From Bacteroidota bacterium (GTDB taxonomy: Bacteria; Bacteroidota; Bacteroidia; Cytophagales; Cytophagaceae), in NCBI GenBank assembly GCA_023458555.1, contig JAEWYS010000004.1:186001-250000 (forward strand): DNA of 64,000 nucleotides. The letters run 5' to 3'. The translations under genes were made by a program, and so were the position numbers. The notes under the pieces are model-generated. The model had not been told where the DNA came from. It made no database searches and saw only the letters and a program-made list of their open reading frames with translations. Shown in pieces: positions 25,869-34,808 of this stretch (its first letter is position 1; every line of letters starts with the position of its first letter).

Positions 25869-25882
25869 GGAACAATTGTTCC
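25869..25882. promoter_or_regulatory. Perfect 14-base palindrome upstream of the SDR gene
   Basis: GGAACAATTGTTCC is a perfect inverted repeat 24 bases upstream of the SDR start and in front of the SDR-Crp operon. It does not match the E. coli CRP (TGTGA-N6-TCACA) or FNR (TTGAT-N4-ATCAA) sites. An operator role is inferred from position and symmetry. Confidence 0.35.
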
Positions 25883-26061
25883 CGGCATTAACAGACGCAA
25901 TATAACAAAAACACTTCCATCCCAAACTATTGACGTATCCCGGACAACACTATCCTTCTTCATCTGACGCTCCTGAGCATTTATAGCCAGTTCGTTTCAA
26001 TATAAACTTGTATCAATTGCACAATTTTATTTTCAAAACTTTCGGTATCAATGTATTCAAC

Positions 26062-26070
26062 TTTACTTTG
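26062..26070 (+). promoter_or_regulatory. Possible -7 motif for pyrF
   Basis: TTTACTTTG is one base off TAnnTTTG and would give a leader of about 40 bases to the pyrF ATG at 26114. An identical 9-mer lies at 26101-26109, too close to the ATG to act as a promoter. No -33 element is seen. Confidence 0.25.
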
Positions 26071-26113
26071 CATTTATCTTTTACCCCTCCGCATTATTTT
26101 TTTACTTTGGGTT

Positions 26114-26941
26114 ATGAACAAAAACGAACTTTTCGGACAAATTCAACAAAAATCTTCCTACCTCTGCATAGGTCTGGACACTGATCTTCGGAAAATACCT
26201 TCGCATCTTCTGAAAGAAAAAGATCCTGTGTATGAGTTTAACCGGCAAATCATCGAAGCCACTATTGATTATTGCGTTGCTTACAAACCTAATATAGCAT
26301 TTTATGAAGCAATGGGCCCCAGGGGCTGGGAAAGTCTGGCCAAAACCTTGGAGCTTATCCCCGAATCCGTTCTGACAATTGCTGATGCAAAACGTGGAGA
26401 TATAGGCAATACCTCAGGATTGTATGCACGTGCTTTTTTTGATAAATCTTCATCCGGCCTTGAGTTTGATGCAATCACCGTTGCTCCTTATATGGGTGAG
26501 GATTCCGTAAGTCCCTTCTTTGATTTCAAAGACAAATGGGTCATTGTACTTGCGTTGACCTCCAATCCCGGCAGCAGTGATTTCCAGAAGCTGAAACTCG
26601 AAAACTCCCTGCCGCTTTTTGAAGAAGTAATGAAAAAAAATATGTCCTGGGCAACTGAGGAAAACCTTATGTTTGTCGTGGGTGCAACCCAGGGAGAATT
26701 ATTTAAGAAAATAAGACGTATCGCACCTGATCACTTTCTGCTGGTTCCGGGAGTTGGTGCGCAGGGAGGAGATCTGGAATCAGTAACCCGATTTGGAATC
26801 AACAAACAGTGCGGATTACTGGTCAATTCATCGAGGGGAATCATTTATGCCGGTAATGACCAGTCCTTTGCAAAAGAAGCCGGCAAAGCCGCCAAACAAT
26901 TGCAAGAAGAAATGAAAATACTTTTAGACAGATATCTGTAG
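26114..26941 (+). CDS. pyrF: Orotidine-5'-phosphate decarboxylase
   Basis: About 275 residues from the ATG at 26114, giving MNKNELFGQIQQKSSYLCIG, the usual start of the long (group 2) PyrF; 21 upstream in-frame residues look like unrelated hydrophobic sequence. The catalytic Asp-Lys-Asp array is in TIADAKRGDIGNTS, substrate contacts in CIGLDTDLRKIP and KPNIAFYEAMG, and the phosphate loop in VPGVGAQGGDLE and VNSSRGIIYA. It catalyses the last step of UMP synthesis. It is followed 32 bases later by a DUF2851 gene, probably co-transcribed. Confidence 0.96.
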   Translation: MNKNELFGQIQQKSSYLCIGLDTDLRKIPSHLLKEKDPVYEFNRQIIEATIDYCVAYKPNIAFYEAMGPRGWESLAKTLELIPESVLTIADAKRGDIGNTSGLYARAFFDKSSSGLEFDAITVAPYMGEDSVSPFFDFKDKWVIVLALTSNPGSSDFQKLKLENSLPLFEEVMKKNMSWATEENLMFVVGATQGELFKKIRRIAPDHFLLVPGVGAQGGDLESVTRFGINKQCGLLVNSSRGIIYAGNDQSFAKEAGKAAKQLQEEMKILLDRYL

Positions 26942-26973
26942 ACATTATTCAATGAACACATCTTTCAACCGCT

Positions 26974-28263
26974 ATGAACGAATCCTTTATCCTCTTTGTA
27001 TGGCAACATCAATACTTTGATAAATCCGAACTCAGAACCTGCCAGGGAGAAAATCTCATGGTCCTGTCGGCCGGCTACAGCAATACTGACAGCGGACCGG
27101 ATTTTATGAATGCCAGGATCCGTATTGGAAATATAATATGGTATGGCCACATAGAAATACATCTTAAATCATCTGACTGGATGGCGCACCGGCATCACCG
27201 GAATGCAGCGTATGACAATGTCATTTTGCATGTGGTATGGGATAATGACAAACCAATCACACGAACGGATCATTCGGAAATTCCCACACTGGAGCTCAGG
27301 CCACGAACTGATCTAAAACTTCTGGACAAATATATTAGCCTTGTTAATACCGGTAATCCTGAAATGCAGCCAGCCTGTCATGAAACGCTGCGTTTTATTC
27401 CTGAAGTCATCTATCTTTCCATGCTGGAGGCAACGCTTATTACACGATTACAGAAAAAGGCACGGGAAATTCTAAAAACCCTTGCCCAGTGCAAAGGTGA
27501 CTGGGAAGAAACCACATTTCGCATCCTCTGTCAGAACTTTGGGTTTAAGCTAAATGCCGATGCATTTATGGAACTTGGTAAAAGCATACCTTTCAAAATC
27601 CTGAAAAAACACGCTGACAATCTGTTTCAGATTGAAGCGCTTCTATTTGGTCAGGCCGGCATGCTGGAAGCCGATTATCAGGATCAGTACGCCCGTGAAC
27701 TGCAAAAAGAATATTCTTTCCTTTCAGTCAAATATGATCTGACACATCACAGACTCAATCCCGTCATATGGAAATTTCTGCGTACCCGCCCTGCTAATTT
27801 CCCCACCATACGGATCGCCCAGCTGGCAAAATTCATTTCATCAGTACCTTATATTTTTTCATTATTTTCAGAAACTGAAAGTTCAGAGCATCTTATGAAT
27901 ATTCTGAACGCATCTCCATCCGAATATTGGCAAAAGCATTATACATTTGATAAATTACGCTCAGGTTCGGGAGCTAAAGTCGGCAAGGAAAGCATCAACA
28001 ATATTCTGATTAATACAGTTGTTCCCATCATCGCGGCAGTAGCAGTCGAACGGGACAATGAAGCACTTATGGACCGCGCTATTGCCTTTCTTGAGAAAAT
28101 TCCGGGTGAAAACAACCGTATAACAAAGATATGGAATCATATCGGATTAAATCTTGACCATGCAGGTGACACTCAGGCTGCAATCGAGCTGTTTAACAGT
28201 TATTGCTCAAAGCGTCTTTGTCTCCATTGCCGGATTGGTCTTTGCATTATAAATAAATTATGA
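26974..28263 (+). CDS. DUF2851-family protein
   Basis: A 429-residue protein of the DUF2851 family, conserved in Bacteroidetes and of unknown biochemical role. The N-terminal block is clear: FVWQHQYFDKSELRTCQGENL, SGPDFMNARIRIGNIIWYGHIEIHLKSSDW and HRNAAYDNVILHVVW, a His/Asp-rich beta region resembling a nuclease-like fold. A helical middle and a C-terminal CSKRLCLHCRIG with three Cys and one His may bind metal. No signal peptide, so cytoplasmic. It is sandwiched between pyrF and a membrane protein, with which it shares an ATGA overlap. Confidence 0.88.
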   Translation: MNESFILFVWQHQYFDKSELRTCQGENLMVLSAGYSNTDSGPDFMNARIRIGNIIWYGHIEIHLKSSDWMAHRHHRNAAYDNVILHVVWDNDKPITRTDHSEIPTLELRPRTDLKLLDKYISLVNTGNPEMQPACHETLRFIPEVIYLSMLEATLITRLQKKAREILKTLAQCKGDWEETTFRILCQNFGFKLNADAFMELGKSIPFKILKKHADNLFQIEALLFGQAGMLEADYQDQYARELQKEYSFLSVKYDLTHHRLNPVIWKFLRTRPANFPTIRIAQLAKFISSVPYIFSLFSETESSEHLMNILNASPSEYWQKHYTFDKLRSGSGAKVGKESINNILINTVVPIIAAVAVERDNEALMDRAIAFLEKIPGENNRITKIWNHIGLNLDHAGDTQAAIELFNSYCSKRLCLHCRIGLCIINKL

Positions 28264-29546
28264 TTGTCTGGATAGTAAACAGCTTGCTTTTAAGCATATG
28301 GTGTTTCGTATTATTACGCTGGCGCGTACCTTCATCATTACGACCATTTCTTATACCAGGAATGATCTTTAAGGTTATTGCCGGTATATTACTCGGACTG
28401 CTTTATCAGTTTTATTATAAAGAAGAAGGCGATACTTTTTTTCTTTTTAACCTGGCCTCCTATTTGTCCGAGCTCCTGCCAGGTCGCCCAAAAGACTTTT
28501 TCAATATATTGCTATTCAATAATTTTGATGCAGAAAGCAAAACTTTCTTTTTTGTCTGGAATCAGCCACGAGCACTTTTTTTTGTAAAAATACTGGCTCT
28601 GATCAACAGTATTACCCAAAGCAATTACTGGCTTACATCCGTATACATGAGTCTGTTTAGTTTTACCGGTTTGTGGTATCTTTCTTCCTTCCTGGTAAAA
28701 TCATACAATATTCCCGGTTATCTTGCCGGTCTTGCGTTTCTTCTTTTCCCTTCTTTCGTCTTTTGGTCATCAGGTGTCCTCAAAGAAAGTATCATGACCG
28801 GATTAATCGGCATATTACTGGTTTCCGTGCTAAAATTGCTCCAAACAGATTCGAAATTCAGATTCTTTCATTTTCTGCTGGCATTCATATCATTTGTTAT
28901 TTTATCGCAGCTCAAGTACTATTACGCCGGTATTATTGGGGCCACACTATTCGCGTATTGCTTTACGAAATTAGTTATCCGAGTGAAACCAGGAAACATC
29001 ATTATCCCGCCAGTTTTTCTTCTTCTGTTCTTTCTAGTCGCCGGTTTCGGGATGGCAACCCTCCTGCATCCCAACATGAATATCAGCTCGTTTCCGGAAG
29101 CGCTGTACACAAACTATACGGCTACACTTTCCCAAAGCACTGATCCGGATTATCTTATTACTGATTTCCAACCTACGTGGACTTCTATTCTGCTCAATGC
29201 TCCCCAGGCTCTTTATCAGGGTTTATTCGGACCAGGTATATGGTCTGCGCAAACGACCATACAAATTCCCGCCGCTTTGGAAAATCTGTTTTTACTTGTC
29301 CTTATTACCGTCACCGTGCTGTACAGGACATATGTCGGGGATTGGAGAATTTCAACAGAAGGCCTGATCATACTGATCTATGTAGCTGTATCGGCCATAT
29401 TTATGGCCTATGCTTCCCCTAACTTTGGCTCTTTAATCCGCTACAAAACAGGATATCTGCCATTCCTGATTCTTCTGGCAGGCTATCAGAATCCAATAAT
29501 CGGTTATTTCTTCTCAGGTTCTGAAATAAGGAGGCAAAAAAGATAA
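28260..29546 (+). CDS. Polytopic membrane protein of unknown function
   Basis: A 428-residue membrane protein with about ten hydrophobic segments, for example MIVWIVNSLLLSIWCFVLLRW, LIPGMIFKVIAGILLGLLYQF, IPPVFLLLFFLVAGFGMATLL and LFLLVLITVTVLYRTYV. The region KEEGDTFFLFNLASYL in the first large loop, and the later FLLFPSFVFWSSGVLKESIM, resemble membrane glycosyltransferase or EpsG-like polymerase proteins, but no diagnostic motif settles it. Its ATG overlaps the DUF2851 stop (ATGA). The last 33 bases overlap the convergent HTTM gene. Confidence 0.75.
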   Translation: MIVWIVNSLLLSIWCFVLLRWRVPSSLRPFLIPGMIFKVIAGILLGLLYQFYYKEEGDTFFLFNLASYLSELLPGRPKDFFNILLFNNFDAESKTFFFVWNQPRALFFVKILALINSITQSNYWLTSVYMSLFSFTGLWYLSSFLVKSYNIPGYLAGLAFLLFPSFVFWSSGVLKESIMTGLIGILLVSVLKLLQTDSKFRFFHFLLAFISFVILSQLKYYYAGIIGATLFAYCFTKLVIRVKPGNIIIPPVFLLLFFLVAGFGMATLLHPNMNISSFPEALYTNYTATLSQSTDPDYLITDFQPTWTSILLNAPQALYQGLFGPGIWSAQTTIQIPAALENLFLLVLITVTVLYRTYVGDWRISTEGLIILIYVAVSAIFMAYASPNFGSLIRYKTGYLPFLILLAGYQNPIIGYFFSGSEIRRQKR

Positions 29547-30650
29547 TCTGGCTCCGATACCGCTCCAGTCAAAGAAAAAAATATAGTTAAATAACCAGGG
29601 ATTCTCAAAACTGCTAATACCAAAAAGTATTACCGTACCAATATGAAAAAGAAGCCCTGCCGGAAGAATCAGGTATTTTAATCCTCTGAAAAATAGCATA
29701 AGAGGGAAGCTCAGCTGTAAGAGCAGAGCAAGTGCCGGAAACAATACAACCAAAAACTCGACCGAAGCTACTTTCTTCCCAATGACCGTATCATGGAGCA
29801 AAAGATAGGTCTTGAATGTTACCGGTGATAACCAGCCAACTCCCGAAATCAGAATTTTTTCGAGACCGGACAGAAAGTACACAAGACAGGTTATAATAAG
29901 AATCAGCTGCAAAGACCATGAATTAAAATGGATACAGTCATTTTTCTTAGCATGCTCACGCTCACGTAACAAAAACGGAAACAGCATACAGGCATAAGTA
30001 AACGGAGCATAGCCATGATCTATCTTTTCAAAGCTGTACAGATAGGCCTGATAAATAACAAAAGTCCCCATAGCCAGTACTGAAAAAAGAACAGGTCTGA
30101 CACCAAAGATTACAAGAACAGAAGACAGAAATAAAATTCCATATATCAGGAATGAGGCATATTGTCCGGGAAAAGGTAAATGTACTAACTGAAGTATGCC
30201 GACTGGACTGTAAAATATCGAAAGATGCCTCAGCGCTTTCAGATCCTGATACACATCTCTGGTAGCGACCAGAAGGATAAAGAAAAACAATATTCTGAGG
30301 ATATACACATTATGAATACTTGTTTTGATTTCAGTAAAACCAGACAATCGCTTTCTGAAATTATGAGAAGTCTCATACAAACTATAACACACACATACTA
30401 CAATCAATACAATAGCATAACGCAATACCAGCTGATTGACCTTTGCAAGAAAGAAGCTTAATTCCAGACGGTTTTTTTCCGCAAAAAAACGTGGATAGAG
30501 TATTTCTATAATCTTATGGAGCCAGTCAGGCTCCTCTCCAAGATAAGCCTGAAGTATCAGCTGTTCTCCCCAGATCACATAACAAATCACCGGTGCGATT
30601 AGCAAGAGCGCAGAAAATCCGATGAAGAAACTCAAACGTCCGTTGATCAT
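29514..30650 (-). CDS. HTTM-domain membrane protein (vitamin-K-carboxylase-like fold)
   Basis: About 378 residues from the ATG at 30650; a GTG one codon earlier is possible. Eight or nine hydrophobic segments are seen, with the HTTM-like block ILRILFFFILLVATRDVYQD near residue 117, IFYSPVGILQLV, and SWSLQLILIITCLVYFLSGLEK in the middle. HTTM proteins are related to vitamin-K-dependent gamma-glutamyl carboxylase and are found scattered across bacteria; their bacterial function is mostly unknown. Its start overlaps by one base (TGATG) the stop of a small exported-type protein with an FPFLRFGMFAEP motif, a pairing that suggests a two-gene unit. Confidence 0.75.
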   Translation of the reverse strand: MINGRLSFFIGFSALLLIAPVICYVIWGEQLILQAYLGEEPDWLHKIIEILYPRFFAEKNRLELSFFLAKVNQLVLRYAIVLIVVCVCYSLYETSHNFRKRLSGFTEIKTSIHNVYILRILFFFILLVATRDVYQDLKALRHLSIFYSPVGILQLVHLPFPGQYASFLIYGILFLSSVLVIFGVRPVLFSVLAMGTFVIYQAYLYSFEKIDHGYAPFTYACMLFPFLLREREHAKKNDCIHFNSWSLQLILIITCLVYFLSGLEKILISGVGWLSPVTFKTYLLLHDTVIGKKVASVEFLVVLFPALALLLQLSFPLMLFFRGLKYLILPAGLLFHIGTVILFGISSFENPWLFNYIFFFDWSGIGARLSFLPPYFRT

Positions 30651-31030
30651 CACAGAGAGCTTATTAACAGAGTATCACGAAATTCGGGAAAGCCCGGCGG
30701 AAAAGAGACGCGATAAAATCTCCAGTGCTCTCCTCTGGCTACATCAGAACGATGTAGCCTGGACAGTAACACCTGTCCCTCCTGCCGGTAATAGTAATTG
30801 CGGGCAAGATACTGAAAGGTTTCGTCCTGCAATTCATATTGTTCCGGGTCAAACTTCTTCCATTGCCGGTCAGCGTAGTATAACACGTAAAAAAGCTCAG
30901 CCGGCTGGTCCTTTTTAACAGGCTCCGCAAACATCCCAAAGCGTAAAAAAGGAAACATATCTGTAATAAGAACAAAAGGAAGAATCACAAGAAATAACAT
31001 GCAGATATAAACCAGCCTTTTTATTTTCAT
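30650..31030 (-). CDS. Small membrane-anchored partner of the HTTM protein
   Basis: A 126-residue protein with one N-terminal membrane segment (RLVYICMLFLVILPFVLI) followed at once by TDMFPFLRFGMFAEP, then a soluble domain of about 90 residues rich in Tyr, Arg and Gln. The segment-plus-'PF..F.MF' arrangement resembles the motif of small proteins found next to HTTM genes as I recall them; I cannot verify this here. It is directly upstream of and coupled to the HTTM gene. The family is not recognised by name. Confidence 0.65.
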   Translation of the reverse strand: MKIKRLVYICMLFLVILPFVLITDMFPFLRFGMFAEPVKKDQPAELFYVLYYADRQWKKFDPEQYELQDETFQYLARNYYYRQEGQVLLSRLHRSDVARGEHWRFYRVSFPPGFPEFRDTLLISSL

Positions 31031-31194
31031 GCGGTATTTTCCTAAAAATATATTTATAACAAATCACGGAAAGCAAAAAATGTTTTGCTCCTCCTCCGGG
31101 ATCAGTATTCCGGTTACAAGCTTACAGATGATGCATGAACACTTTCTGATACATGTGTGCATTTTCCCAGAAGTTCTGGAAAACACAGGGCATT

Positions 31195-33033
31195 CTACAG
31201 ACTCTCGGCAATTGTCCCGTGAAGTTTTCTATATAATCCGTGACCTTCCAGCAGGCTGTCGTGCGTACCTCTTTCTACAATCCTGCCCCGCTCTATTACC
31301 ACAATTTCATCAGCATGCTGAATAGTCGAAAGCCTGTGCGCGATAACAATGGATGTTCGGTTTTTCATAAGATTCATCAGAGCCTCCTGAACAAGCTTTT
31401 CAGATTCATTGTCCAATGCAGAAGTTGCTTCATCCAATATAAGAATCGGCGGATTCTTCAGCACAGCGCGTGCAATGCTTATACGCTGACGCTGGCCACC
31501 ACTAAGCTTCATACCACGCTCTCCGATCACTGTCTGATATCCTTGTTCCGTTTTTAAAATAAACTCATGAGCATTGGCAATCTGGGCTGCCCGTATAATA
31601 TCTTCCTCTTGCGCATCCGGCATGCCGAAGGCTATATTGTTAGCGATCGTATCATTAAACAGAATAGACTCCTGTGTCACAATTCCCATAAGTTTGCGCA
31701 GAGATTCAAAAGACAGATCTCTGACAGGTACTCCATCAATCCGTATTTCACCGGCAACCGGATCATAAAACCTTGGCAGCAAATCTGCCAGAGTAGATTT
31801 CCCTCCCCCGGACGGACCTACCAGAGCAATCGTTTTGCCCTTTTCTATCGAAATGCTGATATCTTTCAGAACAATTTCCGATTCATAGGCAAAAGTTACC
31901 TGATCATATTCAATTTTTGATTTGAAAGCATCCAGCTGTACCGGCCGGGTCACTTCCCGAATAGGAATTTTCCGGTCCAGCAGAGTAAATATACGTTCTC
32001 CCGCAACAAGCCCACGTTGGATATGACTGAAAGAATTGGAAACCGCCTTGATAGGCACAAGAATCTGTACAAGTATGAAGATATAAGGAAGAAACTCTGT
32101 TGATTTCAGATCCGAATCTCCACGCAGAATCAATAATCCTCCATACAAGAGCATCCCTGTCACAAGCGTTACCCCCAAAAACTCGGATAATGGGCTTGAA
32201 AACTCCTTCTTATTTATCATTGAGCGGTATACACTGGCATATCCTTCATTGACTCTGTCAAAACGACTCTTCATAAACCGCTCGGCCACAAACCCCTTTA
32301 TAATCCGGATCCCCCCCATTGTCTCATCTACCACACCAAGTATCTCTCCCAGATACCCCTGTCCCATTATTGCGCTACGCTTGATTCGTTTGGTAATTTC
32401 TGCCAGAATAAAGAAAGATACAGGCAAATAAAGAAATACAAACTGCGTCAGCTCTGTCGAAATAAGAAAAAGAGCCACAAAATAAGAGATAATAGTAATC
32501 GGATCACGCAAGAAGGTGCTAAAAGTATCAATAACGGAAATCTCTATTTCCTGTACATCACTGGTTACCCTGGCCATCATATCTCCTTTTTTCTCATTGG
32601 TAAAAAAGGCAAGCTCAAAATCCAAAAGCCGGTGATATACTGTTTTTCTCAGATTCTTGACAACACGGGCCTTGACATTGCCCATTGTACGCTGAGCCAG
32701 ATATCGGAAAAAATTAGAGGTAAAAACAGAAATTATGATAATCACGCATACAAACTTCAGCGCACCTTCCTCTCCGTACAGCTGCAAATAATGATTGAAA
32801 TAATAATTGAATAAATCAGTAAAATAGCTTACTCCGAGGTAAAACTCCGGAAATTCTGTAACAGCCTGCCGGCTTGTCTCATTTCCATTGGCAAACAGAA
32901 TATCAAGAAAAGGAATAAGCAACGTAAAATTAAGCACTCCGAATACGGTAGCCAGTAATGCAAATACAAAATACTTAGGCACATCTGCCGTATATGGTTT
33001 GCCAAAACTTAAGATTCTAAGGTATAATTTCAT
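31195..33033 (-). CDS. ABC transporter, fused permease and ATPase (MsbA-like)
   Basis: A 612-residue type IV half-exporter. Six membrane segments occupy about residues 15-330 (FVFALLATVFGVLNFTLLIPFLDILF, FVCVIIIISVFTSNFFRYL, and others). The nucleotide-binding domain has Walker A GPSGGGKSTL, Q-loop MGIVTQESILFND, signature LSGGQRQRIS and Walker B ILILDEATSALD, with H-loop IAHRLST. Such proteins work as homodimers exporting lipid A, other lipids or glycolipids. It ends 164 bases before the HTTM partner gene and starts 3 bases after the RemB/Wzi-like gene stop, so it is co-transcribed with that gene. Substrate unknown; an envelope glycoconjugate is plausible. Confidence 0.93.
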   Translation of the reverse strand: MKLYLRILSFGKPYTADVPKYFVFALLATVFGVLNFTLLIPFLDILFANGNETSRQAVTEFPEFYLGVSYFTDLFNYYFNHYLQLYGEEGALKFVCVIIIISVFTSNFFRYLAQRTMGNVKARVVKNLRKTVYHRLLDFELAFFTNEKKGDMMARVTSDVQEIEISVIDTFSTFLRDPITIISYFVALFLISTELTQFVFLYLPVSFFILAEITKRIKRSAIMGQGYLGEILGVVDETMGGIRIIKGFVAERFMKSRFDRVNEGYASVYRSMINKKEFSSPLSEFLGVTLVTGMLLYGGLLILRGDSDLKSTEFLPYIFILVQILVPIKAVSNSFSHIQRGLVAGERIFTLLDRKIPIREVTRPVQLDAFKSKIEYDQVTFAYESEIVLKDISISIEKGKTIALVGPSGGGKSTLADLLPRFYDPVAGEIRIDGVPVRDLSFESLRKLMGIVTQESILFNDTIANNIAFGMPDAQEEDIIRAAQIANAHEFILKTEQGYQTVIGERGMKLSGGQRQRISIARAVLKNPPILILDEATSALDNESEKLVQEALMNLMKNRTSIVIAHRLSTIQHADEIVVIERGRIVERGTHDSLLEGHGLYRKLHGTIAESL

Positions 33034-33036
33034 GAT

Positions 33037-34689
33037 CTAAAACTCTTGCAATCGTTGTGGTATATTCCAGCGAAAGCTGGCCATTACAAACGTATCATTT
33101 TTATTGAACGAAGAAAATGCAGATTCCTGCAATCTGATAACCGGACTAACATCAAAAAACACATTATGGTATAGCTGCCAGCTTGCAGCAATGCTAATAT
33201 AGCTGATCGTTATTCTGTTGCCCTGACCGATTTTATTTCCCAATTCTCTCTCCCTGGTCGTATAGCTTTTCAGCACATCTCCTCCCCAGTTTTGCCCGAC
33301 ATCATCCGCACCATAGATAGTATGGAAATATTTTCCTGTCAACCGAAGCCTGCCCAGCGGCTGATACCGGACAATAGCAAGCATTTCAAACAAATTGGCT
33401 CCCATAGGATGAGCCAGTGAATGATTATAGTGTGTATAGCTCTGCTGCTTCCCCTTGTGTGAATACATATAAGGCCTTATCGCATTGGCTTCAAGCTGCA
33501 TATCCAGATTTTTTATGCCTGCTACATTGATATACTTAATCCCGGCCTGACCACCCTGCTTGTTGGCCCACCAGCCATTCATTGCTTTTATATGCTTTAG
33601 CATAAACTCGTCCAGCACAACCTGACCATAAAAGCTAAAATGGCGCATAAAGTTCAGTTTCCAGTTCATCCCCAGCAAAGCATTGTCTTCGCTACCCAGC
33701 TGCTGTTCAATAGACCGGTAAAATATAATAGGATTCAGATAGTTGATATCATATTGTCCCTGTCCGCTGTCTCCTCTGCTGAAGACAATTGACTCAAACA
33801 ATCCAATATTCAGATGCCTGCCGATATTGACACTTAAATGATGAAAAGCCATATATTTTTTAGGCATCATGGCATTTTTATAATAGACATCGGCATTGAG
33901 CTGAGCAAAAAGATTCTGATAATTTACCTTCCATACCTTCGTATTGATTTTAAGAAAGGTATAATTGCTCATGGCATCAGAAAGAATAAGCGTACGATAG
34001 CCATCACCGATACGGTTTTTATCATGCCCGAACTGCATCTCTATGCATTTGACCGGGGTAAAAGTGATATAACCGCTGGCCGTTATAAAATCGTACCCTT
34101 CATCTTTAAAACCTTTGGTATAACCTTCCCCGGGAAAGGCTTCTGTCCTGTCAACGTATGCATCAACATATGAAGGTGAAAAAACCTGATTGTCCGTAAA
34201 AAAAGTATAAAAACCGACCTTATTACTAATTGTCCCGCGTACGGAAGCTCCCCGGGTATTAACAGAGAGTCGTTCATCAGAAGCACTTTTGCCTATCCCA
34301 AAATACAAAACAGGATTTACCTGCAGCATAAGCTCACCTGTCCGGACAGTATATAACCCCGCCGGCCTGTGATAGAAATGACGAAGTACAGGCCGTCTTT
34401 CCTGCGCTTCATCTGACCATTCCCAGTTATCATTTTTCAGATATTGCAGATTAAAGCGGTCTCCGGAGGAAATCTGACCGGAATCCAACCTGACCGAATC
34501 CACAAATTGTGCAATTGCTTTCCGGTTAATTGGCTTCACTGCCGAATGAAACTGGTCAGACAACCCGGGTGAAAGAATCTCGTATCGGTCAATCAAATGA
34601 TAATATTCCCGGTCCAGAGGAGCATATACCCCCTGGCCTGTTACAACAGCCGGGAGCAGAAAAGACAAAACAACAATGATAAAACGCAT
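33037..34689 (-). CDS. Outer-membrane protein of the Wzi/RemB type
   Basis: About 550 residues from the ATG at 34689, which starts the signal peptide MRFIIVVLSFLLPAVVTGQ; a frame starting 20 codons earlier overlaps the predicted promoter. After a short N-terminal region comes a large beta barrel with many alternating strands (LMLQVNPVLYFGIG, VSIRGTISNK-like segments, QFGHDKNRIGDGYRTLILSD, LNFMRHFSFYGQVVLDEF, VFFDVSPVIRLQES). This fits the capsule-assembly Wzi family, which in Bacteroidetes includes the gliding-associated RemB. It is the first gene of an operon with an ABC exporter. A role in anchoring or exporting a surface polysaccharide, or in motility, is inferred. Confidence 0.8.
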   Translation of the reverse strand: MRFIIVVLSFLLPAVVTGQGVYAPLDREYYHLIDRYEILSPGLSDQFHSAVKPINRKAIAQFVDSVRLDSGQISSGDRFNLQYLKNDNWEWSDEAQERRPVLRHFYHRPAGLYTVRTGELMLQVNPVLYFGIGKSASDERLSVNTRGASVRGTISNKVGFYTFFTDNQVFSPSYVDAYVDRTEAFPGEGYTKGFKDEGYDFITASGYITFTPVKCIEMQFGHDKNRIGDGYRTLILSDAMSNYTFLKINTKVWKVNYQNLFAQLNADVYYKNAMMPKKYMAFHHLSVNIGRHLNIGLFESIVFSRGDSGQGQYDINYLNPIIFYRSIEQQLGSEDNALLGMNWKLNFMRHFSFYGQVVLDEFMLKHIKAMNGWWANKQGGQAGIKYINVAGIKNLDMQLEANAIRPYMYSHKGKQQSYTHYNHSLAHPMGANLFEMLAIVRYQPLGRLRLTGKYFHTIYGADDVGQNWGGDVLKSYTTRERELGNKIGQGNRITISYISIAASWQLYHNVFFDVSPVIRLQESAFSSFNKNDTFVMASFRWNIPQRLQEF

Positions 34690-34746
34690 TATGTCAATGG
34701 CCGTATAGCAGGACTTGATGAAAAGACAGGCAAATCGGCTTTTTGA

Positions 34747-34754
34747 CAAAATTA
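34747..34754 (-). promoter_or_regulatory. -7 promoter motif for the Wzi/RemB-like gene
   Basis: The minus strand reads TAATTTTG, matching TAnnTTTG, and predicts a start near 34741 with a leader of about 50 bases to 34689. No clear -33 element. It supports the chosen downstream start codon. Confidence 0.4.
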
Positions 34755-34808
34755 ACGTAAAATTGTATCATTATTAATTAAAAAAAGACATCTTTTATTT
34801 CTTACCGG

